Source of the DNA: Dacryopinax spathularia
Lineage: Eukaryota > Basidiomycota > Dacrymycetes > Dacrymycetales > Dacrymycetaceae
Assembly (NCBI GenBank): GCA_037974965.1
Contig: JBBPFI010000004.1
Coordinates: 186,001 to 250,000, forward strand
Length of the DNA stretch: 64,000 bases
Direction of reading: 5' to 3'
The translations under genes were made by a program, and so were the position numbers. Positions 43,592 through 57,531 of this stretch are shown in pieces (the stretch's first letter is position 1; each line of letters begins with the position of its first letter). The notes below the pieces were generated by a model. It searched no databases. It was not told the origin of the DNA and was given only the letters and a program-made list of their open reading frames with translations.

Positions 43592-44972
43592 ATGTCCCAG
43601 CCTCCCAGGAAAGAGGTCGGTATCCTCGCGCACCTCAGGACCATCACTCAAAGCACCCCAGGTCCTCGTAGCTGCCATACAGGATGTGCGCCCATTGGCT
43701 AGCATACTGCGAGGCGTGGCCCTCACTCCAGATCCCGCTACCGAAAGAAAGGGTGGTCCAGTGAGTAAACCCACCGAAAGTCACATATACGCGCTTAATG
43801 ACGCCTGTCCAGCGTGCCATGATCGACATCTCGGAGGCTGGGCTCATGGTGACTGTGGAATACAAGCGCACTCTTCTCGGTGCGTCTGAGCCGTCGTCGT
43901 GTATTGTACTTGGACTAATGTGGACGCAGCCTCTGCCTACCTATATGCGCAGATGTTCAACGAATACACCTATAACAAACCGGATGCTGTCGAAGGCCAA
44001 GGAGAAGAAGACGATCATGTGTTGGAAATCAAGCTCGGGCTCTTTCTTAGTGCTCTGGATGTCTTTGGTGGTGCTGGGATGGGCATTGTCCCTTTGGCCG
44101 ATAGCGACAAGGGAGGTAAGGGGAGAGGCAGGAGGGACGAGTGGGATGCAGACCGTGTGGATCCTGACGAGAAGAAGAAGTCTACCGCTATGAGGTTGAC
44201 GTGGCTGGGGGAAGGACATCGGCTGAACGTGCATCTGTACGTCTGGTTTTCCGCGCATATACGTACCTCCACTGACATCGAATGTTCAGATCCGACTCGC
44301 CGAATGTCAGCACTGTCTGCGAGCTATCCACCTTCCAGCCTGAGCCCATGATCGACCTGCCCTTCAATTCCGAGGAAATGCTTGCCAAGATCATCATGAG
44401 GTCGAGCTGGCTGCGCGAAGCCCTGTCAGAGGTCGATCCGAAGAGCCAGAAAATTACGTTTATTTGCACTCCCCCGGCAGCTCAGGGGACGGGTCGTAAG
44501 CGTAAGCCAACCTTCAGGCTGAGAGTCAGTGGAAATTGGGAAACAAGCACTGTATGCCACTTTCCTCCCTACGCTCGTAAGGTAACTTAACCTGCATCCC
44601 AGATGAACTATCCCGACGAAAAGGAAGTGCTGGAAGTTGCTGAGTTCGGGATAGAAGAGCCGATCTCTTTCACGTGAGCATCCTCAACCCCCGTCCACGA
44701 CCTGGTCTGATGTCCAGTAGCTATCGCTTTGAGAACATAGCCAAAAGCATGCATGCCCTCCGCAGCTCCCTCAAAACATCGCTGCGCATCGACTCGGAAG
44801 GCATCCTCAGCCTGCAATTCATGATACCTTTCAGGCGTCCTAAGGTTGGACGCAACGATGGGCCGTCTCCCTCCGAGAACTTCATCGAGTTCAGGGTATG
44901 ACGGACGATCTTGCCTTCTCTCGGTGGTACTGACGTTGTTCTCAGTGTGCTGCTCTTTTGGACGACGCCTAA
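43592..44972 (+). CDS. RAD1: DNA damage checkpoint clamp subunit Rad1 (9-1-1 complex)
   Basis: PCNA-like subunit of the Rad9-Rad1-Hus1 clamp that activates the ATR pathway at damaged DNA (Ustilago Rec1 family). Exons join to MSQPPRKEVLVAAIQDVRPLASILRGV, RAMIDISEAGLMVTVEYKRTL, ASAYLYAQMFNEYTYN, FLSALDVFGGAGMGIVP, and later ISFTSYRFENIAKSMHALRSSL with TSLRIDSEGILSLQFMI, the family's best conserved block. It ends with a short last exon CAALLDDA. A Lys/Asp-rich insertion (KGGKGRGRRDEWDADRVDPDEKKK) sits in the first half, longer than in human RAD1. It lies 277 bp downstream of POL12 on the same strand. Confidence 0.85.
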
Positions 44973-45133
44973 AGGAGATGTGCATGTATCGCTCTGGTCT
45001 TCCAAGATATACGGACTGCTTTTCTCATCGGGTCTCATGCTGTCATCGACAATTGTACTGCTGTATCACGCATCGCACTTATTCCTCCAATGTCTCCGAT
45101 AGTAATAGTAATTAGCATTAGTGTCTTATGAAC

Positions 45134-46305
45134 CTAATACAGCCCGTCTAAATCGTCTGTGCGGCGCTTGACCGGGGGCACAACACTAACAGTGACCTGC
45201 TCCACCACCGGCGGGATCTCAGGCAGCGTTGGCAGGGGCGCCGGTCTTTTAGGGAGGTAGTCGTCAATGATGGAGTCAAAAGTGGACTTGGCTGCACAAC
45301 GTGGTCAGCACCCTCAACGTCGCGATCAAGGTCAAATATACTCACGTTGTACGGGTGGTAAGACGGCAGGCTTGCTCAGACTCGCTAGTCCTTGCGCCAA
45401 GAATGCGCGCAAAGCCGGCCCATCTAGCGGCTTTACATCCTTCTTAGTCTCCTTCGGCGGGATAGCCTGTGCCGTCGGCTTCTCAGCAATGTGCGCCTTG
45501 ACCTCGTCCTTGAACGTCCCGAATGGATTGCTAGCCTTGCCGAGGAAAGCGAGCACATCGCCCTTCGTCAACATGCCCCTCACACCAGTGCCCTTGATCT
45601 GCGAGGCATCATGGATGTTGTTCTCCTCCAGCAGGCGGATGACAGAGGGGAAAAGCGGGTGTGAACTCTTGATATCGATGTGATGGGCTGGTTGAGGTGC
45701 AGGAGTGGAGGGTGGAGACTGGGATGCTGGTGAGGGGGAGGCGCCGGAGTCAGTGGGCTGCTTTTCGCTGGCCTTGGGTTGTTCCTTGGGAGGTGCGGGT
45801 GACGGTGCGGAGGACTCTTTCGGTGCTTCCAGGTTCGAGATGTCATCTCCTTCCTCCGCGAGGAGGGCGATCACTTTTCCAACCTGGACGTTCTTGCTTC
45901 CATCGGGAACCTTTGCATCACCGTCAACATGTGAAGAGGAGAATGGGCAAGATGCACGCACAATGATCTTCCCCATCACACCATCATCCTGAGCCTCCAC
46001 ATCCATCGTGGCCTTGTCCGTCTCCTACACAGCGCATCAGCATCCTTGCACCTTCCGATTGCAATTCACGCACAATCTCAAGCAGCACATCTCCAGCCGA
46101 GAAATGTGATCCCTCCTTGACCTTCCAAGCTGCAATCCCGCCCTCTGTCATAGTAGGCGACATCGCCGGCATCTGGAACTCCGTAATAGCGAGCCGTCGT
46201 GCCGATGTATGCAGCGCTGTCCACCACACCACATCAGCATATTCACACACCATTCAATCGTTCAAACACACCTCTTGAGCGCAATAGCACTCTTGCGAGC
46301 GACAT
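45134..46305 (-). CDS. PDX1: Pyruvate dehydrogenase complex protein X-like component
   Basis: Mitochondrial E3-binding protein that anchors dihydrolipoamide dehydrogenase in the pyruvate dehydrogenase complex. The start MSLARVLLRSRALHTSARRL resembles a matrix-targeting peptide. The lipoyl domain follows: FQMPAMSPTMTEGGIAAWKV with the lipoylated Lys in ETDKATMDVEAQDDG. A Pro/Ser/Ala-rich linker leads to the peripheral-subunit-binding domain (HPLFPSVIRLLEENNI, GTGVRGMLTKGDVLAFLG). The protein then ends in a Pro-rich tail after about 310 residues, with no acyltransferase domain and no HHxxxDG motif. That separates it from E2 and matches fungal Pdx1. Four exons; the intron between VLLEI and ETDKA is phase 0. 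Confidence 0.88.
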
Positions 46306-46632
46306 TTTGGGTGTGCAGCAAAGCAGAGTGTGCAGCGCTGACAATGAATGTAGGAATGCTTGGCCGGCTTACTGCAGTTGTCGGTTCCCTTACGCTCGTG
46401 CCGTGCCGTGCCCTTCCGATTGGGTCCGTTTCCGCTGGGCTGCGGCCTAATTCTCCCCAACATCGGCCGAATGCGATAAATATTTACAGCTCAAACTATG
46501 CAGATGTATCATCGTAACTATTTCCACGGCTGTTAGGTGAAGAAAAAAGAAACAGACTTTCACACTGAGACGAAGCATAAGGTGAGGTTCGGGGCTTACG
46601 CAGAAATCCTGTCGAAAAGTCAAGGCGTTTTA
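46306..46632. other. Intergenic region, PDX1 promoter and tRNA downstream flank
   Basis: 327 bp between two minus-strand features. AT-rich near 46480-46560. It holds the tRNA terminator listed separately. Confidence 0.4.
46615..46618 (-). terminator. RNA polymerase III terminator of tRNA-Leu
   Basis: On the minus strand a TTTT run lies 15-18 nt past the tRNA 3' end, the minimal Pol III stop signal in fungi. Confidence 0.5.
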
Positions 46633-46714
46633 TGGGAGCGATGGGGTTCGAACCCATGCGCATTTCTGCATTGCATCTTAAGGGCAACGTCTTAGACCAC
46701 TCGACCACACTCCC
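46633..46714 (-). tRNA. tRNA-Leu (anticodon UAA)
   Basis: 82-nt class II tRNA. The acceptor stem GGGAGTG pairs with CGCTCCC with one G-U pair, and A is the discriminator. The D arm region reads TGGTCGAGTGGTCTAAGAC (A box). The anticodon loop CTTAAGA places TAA at positions 34-36. A long variable arm (GCA-GAAA-TGC) is typical of leucine/serine tRNAs. The T arm ATGGG-TTCGAAC-CCCAT is perfect. No intron. One C-T mismatch occurs at the base next to the anticodon loop. Confidence 0.9.
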
Positions 46715-47064
46715 AAAAACCTCTGAGGAACCCGACCCGAAGGTACATATACCTACAACATGCCCATTGCCGATCAATTGTCAAGTCCAACGCTTGCATT
46801 AATGCATTGGCCCTGCCACCTATACGGCTTTGTCGGACTATTCAATAGGCTCGTTGAATTATTGGAAGCCTGAAAGCCGCGACATCCAGCGTATGAATTG
46901 ATGGCTTTTAAAGGTTTGATGCGGTTGCTGGACACGCGTAAGGTTCGGAGATCATGGCGCTCTCGCATTCCAGTAGCCTATCATCTCTACACCATCCTAT
47001 CCTTGCCGCCTCAAGCGACATGCGTTTTGTCAACCCCACGCTGATTACCCTCTCCACCTACACT
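46715..47064. other. Intergenic region, tRNA upstream / OST48 3' end
   Basis: 350 bp. No further gene seen. Confidence 0.4.
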
Positions 47065-48626
47065 CTACTGCGTCTTCTTCTTCTTCGACTCCTCGTCACC
47101 GCCCAGTAACCACAGCGCGCAGAATAAGACGAACGCTGCGCTCGTGCTCAGCGCACCGAGGTAGTAAGGCCATGCAGAGCTGAGGAAGCGCGGGTACTCG
47201 TTATGCCTGAAAGGCACGACCGATACTGTTGTGCTGCTGTGGAGCGGCGTGTACCTATCCAACGGTGTCAGTTCAGCTTGAGATCTTAAAGCCAGCAGGT
47301 AGAGGAGAATGACACACCCCTTCCTCCTCCAGTCCACGATGAACTTGAACACCCCATGCCTATCCGGCGCCCTAAACCTCGCCTCATACCACCCCTCCTC
47401 CCCCTTCGCCGGCACGAGCGCAGTCCGGATATGCGGATCGAGCATCGTGAACTCCAGCTGCATATCCTCGATCTCGCTCGTCGGCAGCCAAGAGCCAGTG
47501 GAGGGATCGTATTTTGAAATGTGAATGCGGTAGATCAGGTCGTCTTTGATCCGGTATTGTTCGCGAGGGGAAGACTCGGAGATCCGGCGGTGCTCGACGG
47601 CGTCGATACGCAGGACGGAGGTCTCTTGGAATGTCCAGCCGGCGAGGGCGAGAGCGTATTCCTTGTTCGCGGTGGATTCGCCGCTATACGCTTTGATTAG
47701 CCACAACAGCGGTATGTAGGATGACGCGGACGTACTTGACAGATAGAGCAGCATCTTTGAACATATCCAGGCTGCCAACCCACATCGCACGTCCGCCTCC
47801 TCTCAGCACCTCGAACCCAGTAACGAGGCCCATCCTCCCACCAGCCCAAAGGCCCTCCCCACCGCTCGCCGCAGCCTCTACGATCGCGTCCGCCGGCTCG
47901 AGCGGGTCTGCGGAGTAGCTCGTCGGAGGCGCATTGAGGAACTCGACCAAAAGGGGGTTGCTTGACCTGAGATGGGAGATGCCGGAGTAGAACACCTTGC
48001 CGCCTTCATAACCTGCTGTATGCGGTGAGACGGGCGGGCTGAGGAGGAGGGAGGTCGCGTTGGATGGGGAGATGGCGCTAAAGTAGTCGATCAAGGGAGT
48101 GGCGGGAGGAGGGAAGGAGATACCGAATTCGCGTCCGAGGTCCCGCAGTGGTGATGAAGGGGTAGAGGGCTGCAACACGAAGAGGATGTTTGTGGGCTGG
48201 AGTGGGTCGGAAAGGAGGTGAACGAAGGATTGAGGGGAGAGGTCTTTCGGGTATGCTAATCGAGTCCATTAGCAAGTATCAAGCTAAAAAGGGAATGGTG
48301 CTCACTCTTTGCGGATGGCGCAAATACGATGATGTGGGAGAAAGAGGGGACTTCGAACAAGGATGTAGCAGGGGCATCCTCAGATGTTTTGCGGAAGGTC
48401 AGATCATATCCTCGTTCTGAATTGCGGTCAGAACACCCATTCGCGGCACTGGTACTGGACTATATGCGCACCTCGTAAACCCTCCCAGAACTGCGAGTAC
48501 TCTGAAGTCTCGAGCTTCGCGTCCGTAACGACAAGGACCTTGTCGCCCGTTGACGATTTTGCCAATACCGGCGCTGCCAGCAATGTGAAGGCAATGCCCA
48601 GCCATGATAGTAATCTGTGCTGCATG
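47065..48626 (-). CDS. WBP1: Oligosaccharyltransferase 48-kDa subunit (OST48/Wbp1)
   Basis: ER-membrane subunit of the oligosaccharyltransferase that transfers the N-glycan to nascent proteins. The start MQHRLLSWLGIAFTLLAAPVLAK is a clear signal peptide. The lumenal part includes GDKVLVVTDAKLETSEYSQF, an FAPSAK segment at about 48310, EFGISFPPPATPLIDYFS, EGGKVFYSGISHLRSSNPLL and GRAMWVGSLDMF. The second half has YRIKDDLIYRIHISKYD and GVFKFIVDWRRKG, then YTPLHSSTTVSVVPFRHNEY. A single C-terminal TM helix (YLGALSTSAAFVLFCALWLLG) precedes a short tail ending KKTQ, a dilysine ER-retrieval signal. Several introns. Divergently transcribed from adenylate kinase. Confidence 0.92.
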
Positions 48627-48947
48627 TTGCAGCACTTTTGTAGCACGACAAGCACGATGAAGAGCGAGCTTGCTGCGGCTTGTAGTGTCACGAACTATTT
48701 CAGGTCGACTACGTGTCTGTGCTCTGAGTGTGGGAATAATTCACGTGATACCCCAGCGCGGCATTGCAGTTCTCTCCGGCTCACCCCGGTCCCAAGCCTC
48801 ACCACCAAAGTTCCACGAGTTCGCTTCCGCATTCGGGCATCATCCGTCCAGCATCACCGTCCCAACAACTTCTCATCGCTCCCTCCTCTTCCTCGGACAC
48901 CTTCCTCTCATCCCTTTCTTCCTCGTTGTGGGACTCAGGCATACGGG
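48627..48947. promoter_or_regulatory. Divergent promoter region, OST48 / adenylate kinase
   Basis: 321 bp, pyrimidine-rich toward the adenylate kinase start (TCATCGCTCCCTCCTCTTCC near 48870). No named motif. Confidence 0.35.
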
Positions 48948-49942
<995 letters not shown>

Positions 49943-50328
49943 GCGCTGGAAAGCGATCGTCTTGTACATCTCGTAGTACACCAAAAGAACGGACAGTTCC
50001 TGAACCAAATATTGCGTGTTCCTCGTTACCTTCCACCATGGTCCGTACATAGACAGGTTGCAAGCGTCTTGTGTGCTGCTCGAGTCGCTCAATTGTTCGC
50101 TTTACATGAACAGAAGACGTGATATAGAACAAGCCAGGACGTAAGAGAAACCTAGGGACATGCAAATGGAATGCGCCACGGTACTGTGCTGCCTACGACG
50201 CTACCGAACCGGCCTACAAGCTCTCGCTAGTTGCTCCACCAAAAGAAGGCACTGCAAGCAGGTGAAAGGCAATACGGGGTGTAATGGAGGCCACGATCCG
50301 AGGAATAAGGATATCGGAAGTGCTGGCT
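49943..50328. other. Convergent intergenic region, adenylate kinase / CDC42
   Basis: 386 bp of 3' flanks. Nothing recognised. Confidence 0.4.
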
Positions 50329-51135
<807 letters not shown>

Positions 51136-52127
51136 TTTCGATCTTCTACGGTTCGGGGATGTTTGACAGGTTCGAGACGGGGTTTCAGGAGGTTATGGGA
51201 AGTCAGACCAGCTGGGAAGGATGCGTCAGGCGCGATTCGATGCCGCAGTGCACAGGACACACCGGTTGAGAGATAGGAGCCCGGAGCGCCACTCGTCGCC
51301 AACGGCGGACCCTGTATAATCAACTGAGCTATGTCTGGTGAAGTCTGATAGATCGGCTAGACATACGAGGAGAAGCAAGGGAAGGGAGTTACGGGAGAGA
51401 GGGAAAAGGGAGAAGTGGAGGCAATGTATGTGAGAGTTGGGGGATGTGTACTGTGAACTGAAGGTGTGTGTGTCCCTCGACCTTGCGACTGTGTGCGTGA
51501 GACTGAGTGCGGCAGCGAAGGCCGTGTGCCCAGGGCCAAAATGATCCCGGTGGAACCCCTGATCCTCCGTTATGGGGTCTTCCTTTCGCCCTTGTTGCCG
51601 TCACTCTGGTAAATACCATTTTAGCTCATAACCGCTGATGGTGCTAAGGACAATACTGCCATCAACATCGACCCTGCACCTTTGCTGTCGCTGAACGAGC
51701 TCCTACTCCGTACCGACCCCAATGGCCTGTCACAAGCTACCTGATTGCTCTTCCCTGTAATCTGAATCATGTCGAACTCTCTGGTGCTCTGGCAATCCAT
51801 ATACCTTTCTCCATATCTGGTGTTTCGCTGCTCTGCTGCTGGGCGTTCCATCACTCTGTACGACATCTTTGGGAATGGATGCTGAATTACAGGGGATGCA
51901 AGGGAAACTGAATTATGTGGCTTGGCCTAACATTGCTTGTTGGACCATCTGGCCTTGTATCGGCATACTCGTCTCATTATTAGGCATGTGTCTGGTTCAT
52001 ATGGGGAGCTATCTTGCTACAATTGGTCGTGAAAAGAATGTGGAAGAGTTGCTGGTATACCGGAATCTAGGACATCATCACATCATGGCAATTTCGCTCT
52101 GCTCTCGCGCTTCCAGCTGTCGACAGT
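51136..52127. promoter_or_regulatory. CDC42 promoter region and CAX 3' flank
   Basis: 992 bp. From about 51365 to 51425 the plus strand is almost purely purine, so the CDC42 strand carries a pyrimidine tract as in many fungal promoters. No gene. Confidence 0.45.
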
Positions 52128-54202
52128 TCAGTGACACGTGATGCCGATACTGGAGGCGGCATTGTAGCCAGGCTGCTTGGCCATCAGTCATTGTACATGC
52201 ATTTAACGGGAGCGACTTACGTGGTACCAGAAGGTCACGGCCAGGATGACGTAGAACACTGTAAGAAAGGTAAATCATATTCCACCCCGCAGTTTTGGGC
52301 TTGACTTACGCATCAACAGCATTCCCTCCATCCAGTTGCTCTTTGCATCGGCCATGGTATAGTTCACCAGGAGCACAGTGAACAGGAGGACCTGAATTGC
52401 ATGTAAGTTCGTGCATGGCTCAGAGATCCAGTGACTTACGACGGCCAAAACAGGATCAAACAGCATAGACAGCTCCTTCCCCCAAGGCCAAGCGATGATC
52501 ACCATAAGCGGAATGACCAAATGCGAGATCTGAATCGCCGACCCGACAGCAACAGCGATCGACATGTCCAGCTTGTCCTTCCATGCTACGGTGACGGCGG
52601 TGACGTGTTCGACAGCGTTGCCGACAATTGGGAGCAGGATCAGGCCAATGAACTGCTTGCTGATCGCACCGGATGCGGTTACGCCGTTGATGGAGTCGAC
52701 CAGAAATTCAGAGCTGATACCGACGAGCTAAAACGAGTCAATCACTACTTGTTTAGCGATAAGAAGTGATAAGTGACTTACAACAGTGAGTACAGCCAAC
52801 ATTAGTATGTCCATAAAGCGCTTCATCTTCGGCACAGGTGTTTCTTGCTCCGGAGGGGTTGATGCCACCTCGATTGTCTCTTGCTCAATGACCGGTGTTT
52901 CCACCCCTGGACTCTCTGGCAGGATTCGAGGACCTTTGACCTCCCTCTCTGGGCTCGATGACAAGTCCTGAAGAACAATGACCGGGTTCTCGCCTTCCTC
53001 TTCATCTGGTGTTCTCCTCCCTCGCACGGAGCTCAGCCGACGATGCAGCGTCGCACCAACCGAATGGACTCCGGATGCTATGGCCGTGATAGGACGCGGG
53101 ACTTCGGGGCCGTATGGCTCTGATGCTGGTGACTGAGCATTGACGAGCTTCGCATGTGATCCGAGCTGGAAGTACATGTGCAGCGCATATAGTATGAACA
53201 GCACAATGGCGATCTGAGTCACGTGTGAGTCAACAATAAGAAAGGGACGCGAGAGGCGCGCTTACCGCTCTGCTGACAGCAAGAATTCCACTGCTTGCGG
53301 TCGACTTCCAGTCCTCAGCAGCATCAACTCCGAGGGTGGCCGAAAGCGCGTAAACCGAAGCATGATATATGCTGGGAACGAGGATGGTGACAGCGGTCAG
53401 CATGAGCATCTCGCTGTTCAGCTGGGATGATGTGACTTGGAAGCCTTGTTCAGAAAAACGGAGTCCGCCAGCAAAGACTGAAGATTGCGTGAGTCTATCC
53501 GCGTGACTCGTCAGAAGAAATGACTCACAGCACATTCCTAGCACGAGGAGGAGATTGCTCAGGATGGATCCAATCACTGCCATGTAACTCAGCATGATCA
53601 TGGCGAGCGAACAGCGCCCGACTTACGCGATGCTTGTACGACTTCGATCTGGCATTGGGCGAGGGCGATAATGGCAACAATGAGTTCAACTGTATCAAGA
53701 GTCAGAAGGCATCATCATCAATTCCTAGTCATGAGATGCATACCGGCGTTCCCGAAGGCGGCATTGAGGAGGCCTGCCCCCACCCCTCTGGAAACGACAA
53801 GAATGAGTCACTGCGACGCGTCGGACGAGTCTGTATTCAAGTCACATACCCCAACCAGTCTTCCATCTGTTCTGTCTTCCAGCTCATTAGAGCGGCCAAG
53901 GGGATTAAACCGATAAAGTTGCCTAAGGTGAGAGACATAAGTTAGAGTTTCGTGATAACGTCAGTAGAAAACACGTACAGATGAATACCGCGACATCCGG
54001 GATGCTATTACCACGCACCGCTTGGAGGAAATGGACGATCCACCCGACAACGAGTACGATGAGCAGAACGTTCAGCCCTAGTGTGGAGTTAGAGGCGACA
54101 ATCCATCCCGGGATGAGCATTCTCACAGCTGGAAGTAATCGCAGTGCGAACTTCCTGAGCCAAGTGATGACCAAAGCTCTGGAAGAAGGCGGAGAGTATC
54201 AT
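52128..54202 (-). CDS. Vacuolar Ca2+/H+ antiporter, CAX family (copy A)
   Basis: Multi-pass vacuolar exchanger that moves Ca2+ into the vacuole against protons (Vcx1-like). The start MILSAFFQSFGHHLAQEV is followed by SSWLNVLLIVLVVGWIVHFL. The first repeat ends in segments with GSILSNLLLVLGMC and FSEQGFQVTSSQLNSEMLML. A long acidic/Ser-rich cytosolic loop (DEEEGENPVIVLQDLSSSPE) joins the halves. The second repeat holds the signature GNAVEHVTAVTVAWKDKLDM (GNAxEH, ion-binding Glu) and SIAVAVGSAIQISHLVIPLM. The final exons read LFYVILAVTFWYH and PGYNAASSIGITCH. The last junction was chosen because the neighbouring copy ends the same way. A TATA box lies about 100 bp upstream. Tandem paralog of the next gene. 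Confidence 0.88.
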
Positions 54203-55227
54203 CTTGAGGTGTATGGGGAGTGTAGTCGAGGGGAGAGAGGGAGAGGGTAAAGAGTAACGTAGGCCGATTTGAAGGCGGAGCGGCGGTTAGGCACGATCTT
54301 TTATACGGCGAAGCCTCGAAGGTGCAAATCCGCCGGAAAAGCGGAAGGATTTGCGGTGTGTGTGGGAAGAGTCTTTATGTACAATAGTGTATGTGGCGAG
54401 ACGTTGGTTGCGGCCTTGCAGGTGTGTTTGCGGCGACTGGTCGAAGGTCAGAGGCGAGGAACGTTCTCACTGTAGCCGTCTCCCCTCCTCCTGCTTTCGA
54501 GCTTTGAACCACCCAGTTGAGCAGCCAGAGGCGTTTCAACGAAAACAACGGCATGTATGCGCGTCCAGTCCGCTGAGCGGCATTAGAGGCTCTTCCCCGC
54601 CTGGACAAAAATCAAGTCAACGACAGGTAGCTTGGCCTTCCAACGCGCCAGGCTTCCTAGGACGTCAGGGGGAGATAACTCCGCGTTTCTTAGAGCCAGC
54701 GATCGGATCGCTAGTAAGTCTAAAGATGTGCGCGTTGATTGATGGACGTTGGACGTGTCACGTTAAGCTGGAAATCTACAAGCCTTGGTCGTGTCAACCC
54801 ATGGTCTGACTACCCACAGCCACTAATGGCATCGAAATGGACCTCATGCCGAAGGTGAGGCTCTCGGGGCAGGGACCAGGGGGGTTGGCGAATCTGCCTT
54901 TTGTCTGCGGATGCTAGCGAACATCCCTCAGCGTCACCGACACCTCGAGACACAGAACGCGACTGAGAGGAAGAACGAGCGCGTATCACGTGCTAATTCT
55001 TCCTCCTACTTGGGTCGATCTCCCTACAACCGGGTTTCGGAAGCCCTTAAAACTGCTTCCTTCCCGGATATGACCGCACGGATGTCATTCATTTCCCTCA
55101 ACCTGTATGCACGTGAAATAGGTATGCCAACGCCGGGCGAAGGGAGCGGGAATTGCTTATATGATTATCATAGTGCGAGGGGGCTACATGCAAGTGAGGG
55201 TATAGAATTGACTTATCAAAAGACCAA
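54203..55227. other. Intergenic region between the two CAX copies
   Basis: 1,025 bp between two minus-strand genes. Apart from the TATA box near its left edge, no gene or repeat is recognised. Confidence 0.4.
54298..54305 (-). promoter_or_regulatory. TATA box of CAX copy A
   Basis: TATAAAAG on the minus strand, about 97 bp before the chosen ATG at 54202. It supports that start over the alternative frame beginning MVITWLRK. Confidence 0.5.
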
Positions 55228-57531
55228 TTAGCAGCCGAGCTGAAGCGTGCTAGAAGCATCATATCCAGGCTAGCGGAAATGAGATGAGCATATCCCTTTT
55301 GCAATCTATCGAAACTCACATAGAACCAGAACGAAACCGCGACGATGACGTAGAGCACTACGAAGGGTCATTAGCGTCCGTAGATTTGAGGCAGGTCACT
55401 GCCGAACTCACTCATAAGAACCATGCCCTCCAACCAATTACTCTTTGCGTCCTGAGTGGTATAGTTGACAGTCAATACGGTGAGGAACAGAACCTGCAGC
55501 GAATAAGGAACAACATTCACAACATGGTCGGATATGGACTTACAACGCTCTCGAATGGATCGAACAGCATTGTCAACGGTTTCCCCATAATCCAGCTAAG
55601 TACGACCATAAACGGAACGACGAAAAGAGCGATTTGAATGCTAGATCCGACAGCGACGCCAATGGAAAGATCGAGTTTATCCTTGACCGCTACCGTGACA
55701 GCAGTGACATGCTCCGCTGCATTGCCGACAATGGGAAGGAGAATCAGCCCGACCCATTCTTCGCTGATGTGCCCGGTTGCGGTAACGCCATCAATCGAGT
55801 CGACCAAGAATTCCGCCGTTACACCGACAAGCTAATGGGACATAAGGGTAGTCCGTCTAGAGCGAGTCAAGACTGGACTTACAACCGTGACAATGATCAA
55901 CAATCCGGTGGTTACAGGAACATTCATGTGTACCTCCTGCACCGATGCGACGCTCTGCACCTCGTCGTTTTGGCCGCTAACGTGATGGTCCACCGCAGTC
56001 TCCGCAGAATGGTTCTCCTGATGCGACGGATCAGCACTGACAAGCTGATGCGGCCGCTCGCGGTTCGGCTCTGAAGACGACATCACCTCTGCAGCACCCT
56101 CTTCTTCAACGACCTCTTCAGCAGGTGGATGAAGCTTGAAAGGATGTCGTCGGCCAAGAGAACTTCCATTCCAGCGCTTCTCCGCGTCTTGCATCATTGC
56201 TTTCGGGCCGTAGAAGTCAGGCGCGTACTCGCTAGAATCTTCGCCTTTCGCATTCATGAGAGACGCATGGGACCATAGCGTGAAAATGAGGTAGCAGATG
56301 TAGATGAACAGGAGGATGACCGCAACCTGTTGCAATATCAGCCGACTTGTCTGCGATGTCTTCCGAGTCCCTCACCCCATGGCTCATCTTCAGAATATCA
56401 GGACCAAGGACGCTAGTCGGGACGTCATCCGCCGAGTTGTTGTCGCTCGCGTTGCTGCTCCGGATGGCGAAGTTGAAAGCACCTGGGAGTAAGATGCCAA
56501 CTACGCTGAGAAACAGGAGTTCGCTGTTGATCTGAGATGGGGCGGACAGAAATCCTTGTTCGGAGTATTTGAGCCCTCCAGCGAAGACTTAAGGATGTGA
56601 GCTAATGAGAAAGATGGAGAGCGAAACATGTACATACAGCACATTCCGAGCACAAGTAGGAGGTTACTCAGGATAGATCCAACCACTGACGGAGGTAAGT
56701 CAGAGGTGACGCTTGAAGAGGCCGGATTGAACATACGCGATGATTGAACGACGGTCAGCTTGCATTGGGCCAATGCGATAATGGAAACGATCAGCTCAAC
56801 TTCGACGGCCAATCAATTCATGTCGAAAGGCCTTAACAAGGAGTCTCGCACCGGCGTTTCCGAGCGTGGCATTGAGCAAACCGCCCAGGGTTTCTCTGCA
56901 TGACAATACCCAGTGAGACTTGGTTTCTGTGGGAAAGCGCATCCATACCCGACGCGAATAGCCAGCTCTTCGGTCGCGAAGGCAAGCAAACCTGCCAGGG
57001 GTATGATAGCGAGAAATGTGGCTGAGGGGCAATGAGAAACACCTTCGGTAACCGGACGATTCGGTGCTTACTAACGAATACCGCGATTGGAGTGGCGTTG
57101 ATGAAGTGTAGTGCCCATCCGACGGGTATGAAGACAAGTAAGACATTGAGCCCTATGAGCCAAGTTAGCAGCAGACGTGGGAAGTAGACCCTCAACAACG
57201 TACAGCTCGATTTCACGATTGTCATGATGCTGTCCCATGTTTTAGGCACGTTTGGGCTGAGACGTTTTGATGGCTCCAGATGTGCCTTGCGAAACCGCGT
57301 GATGGCTTGAGCGACGTTCAACGACACTAGCAATTTCCGCCAAGACGCAGAGCTCTGCTTGTCTGCCGTCGCGGGCGACGGCAACGACACAGATCTCCTA
57401 TTTGATGATTCTTTGTCCCGTACTGAGGACGCTGGCTCAGTTTGCCTTCGTCTGCCATTTGATCTAGCTGCTCGTAAGGGTATAAGCGTCAGTGGCCTGT
57501 TGGCTTGATCAGAGAGCATACGTTGAGCCAT
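55228..57531 (-). CDS. Vacuolar Ca2+/H+ antiporter, CAX family (copy B)
   Basis: Second CAX exchanger, same orientation as copy A. The chosen start MAQRMLSDQANRPLTLIPLR gives a longer cytosolic N terminus rich in Ser/Arg (DKESSNRRSVSLPSP), a possible regulatory tail. The membrane part starts KSSWLNVLLVFIPVGWALHF across an intron whose position is shared with copy A. Later segments include VGSILSNLLLVLGMCC, the acidic central loop (FKLHPPAEEVVEEEGAAEV), VDSIDGVTATGHISEEWVG, GNAAEHVTAVTVAVKDKLDL and SIGVAVGSSIQIALFVVPFM. It ends SNWLEGMVLM, LYVIVAVSFWFY and PGYDASSTLQLGC. Introns match copy A closely, showing gene duplication after intron gain. An upstream in-frame Met at 57765 would add 78 low-quality residues. 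Confidence 0.87.

Noticed and set aside
48384-48940. Upstream extension of the adenylate kinase frame into the OST48 gene
   Set aside because: It overlaps the OST48 exons on the other strand and reads as noise; MAILPS at 48948 begins the coding-like part.
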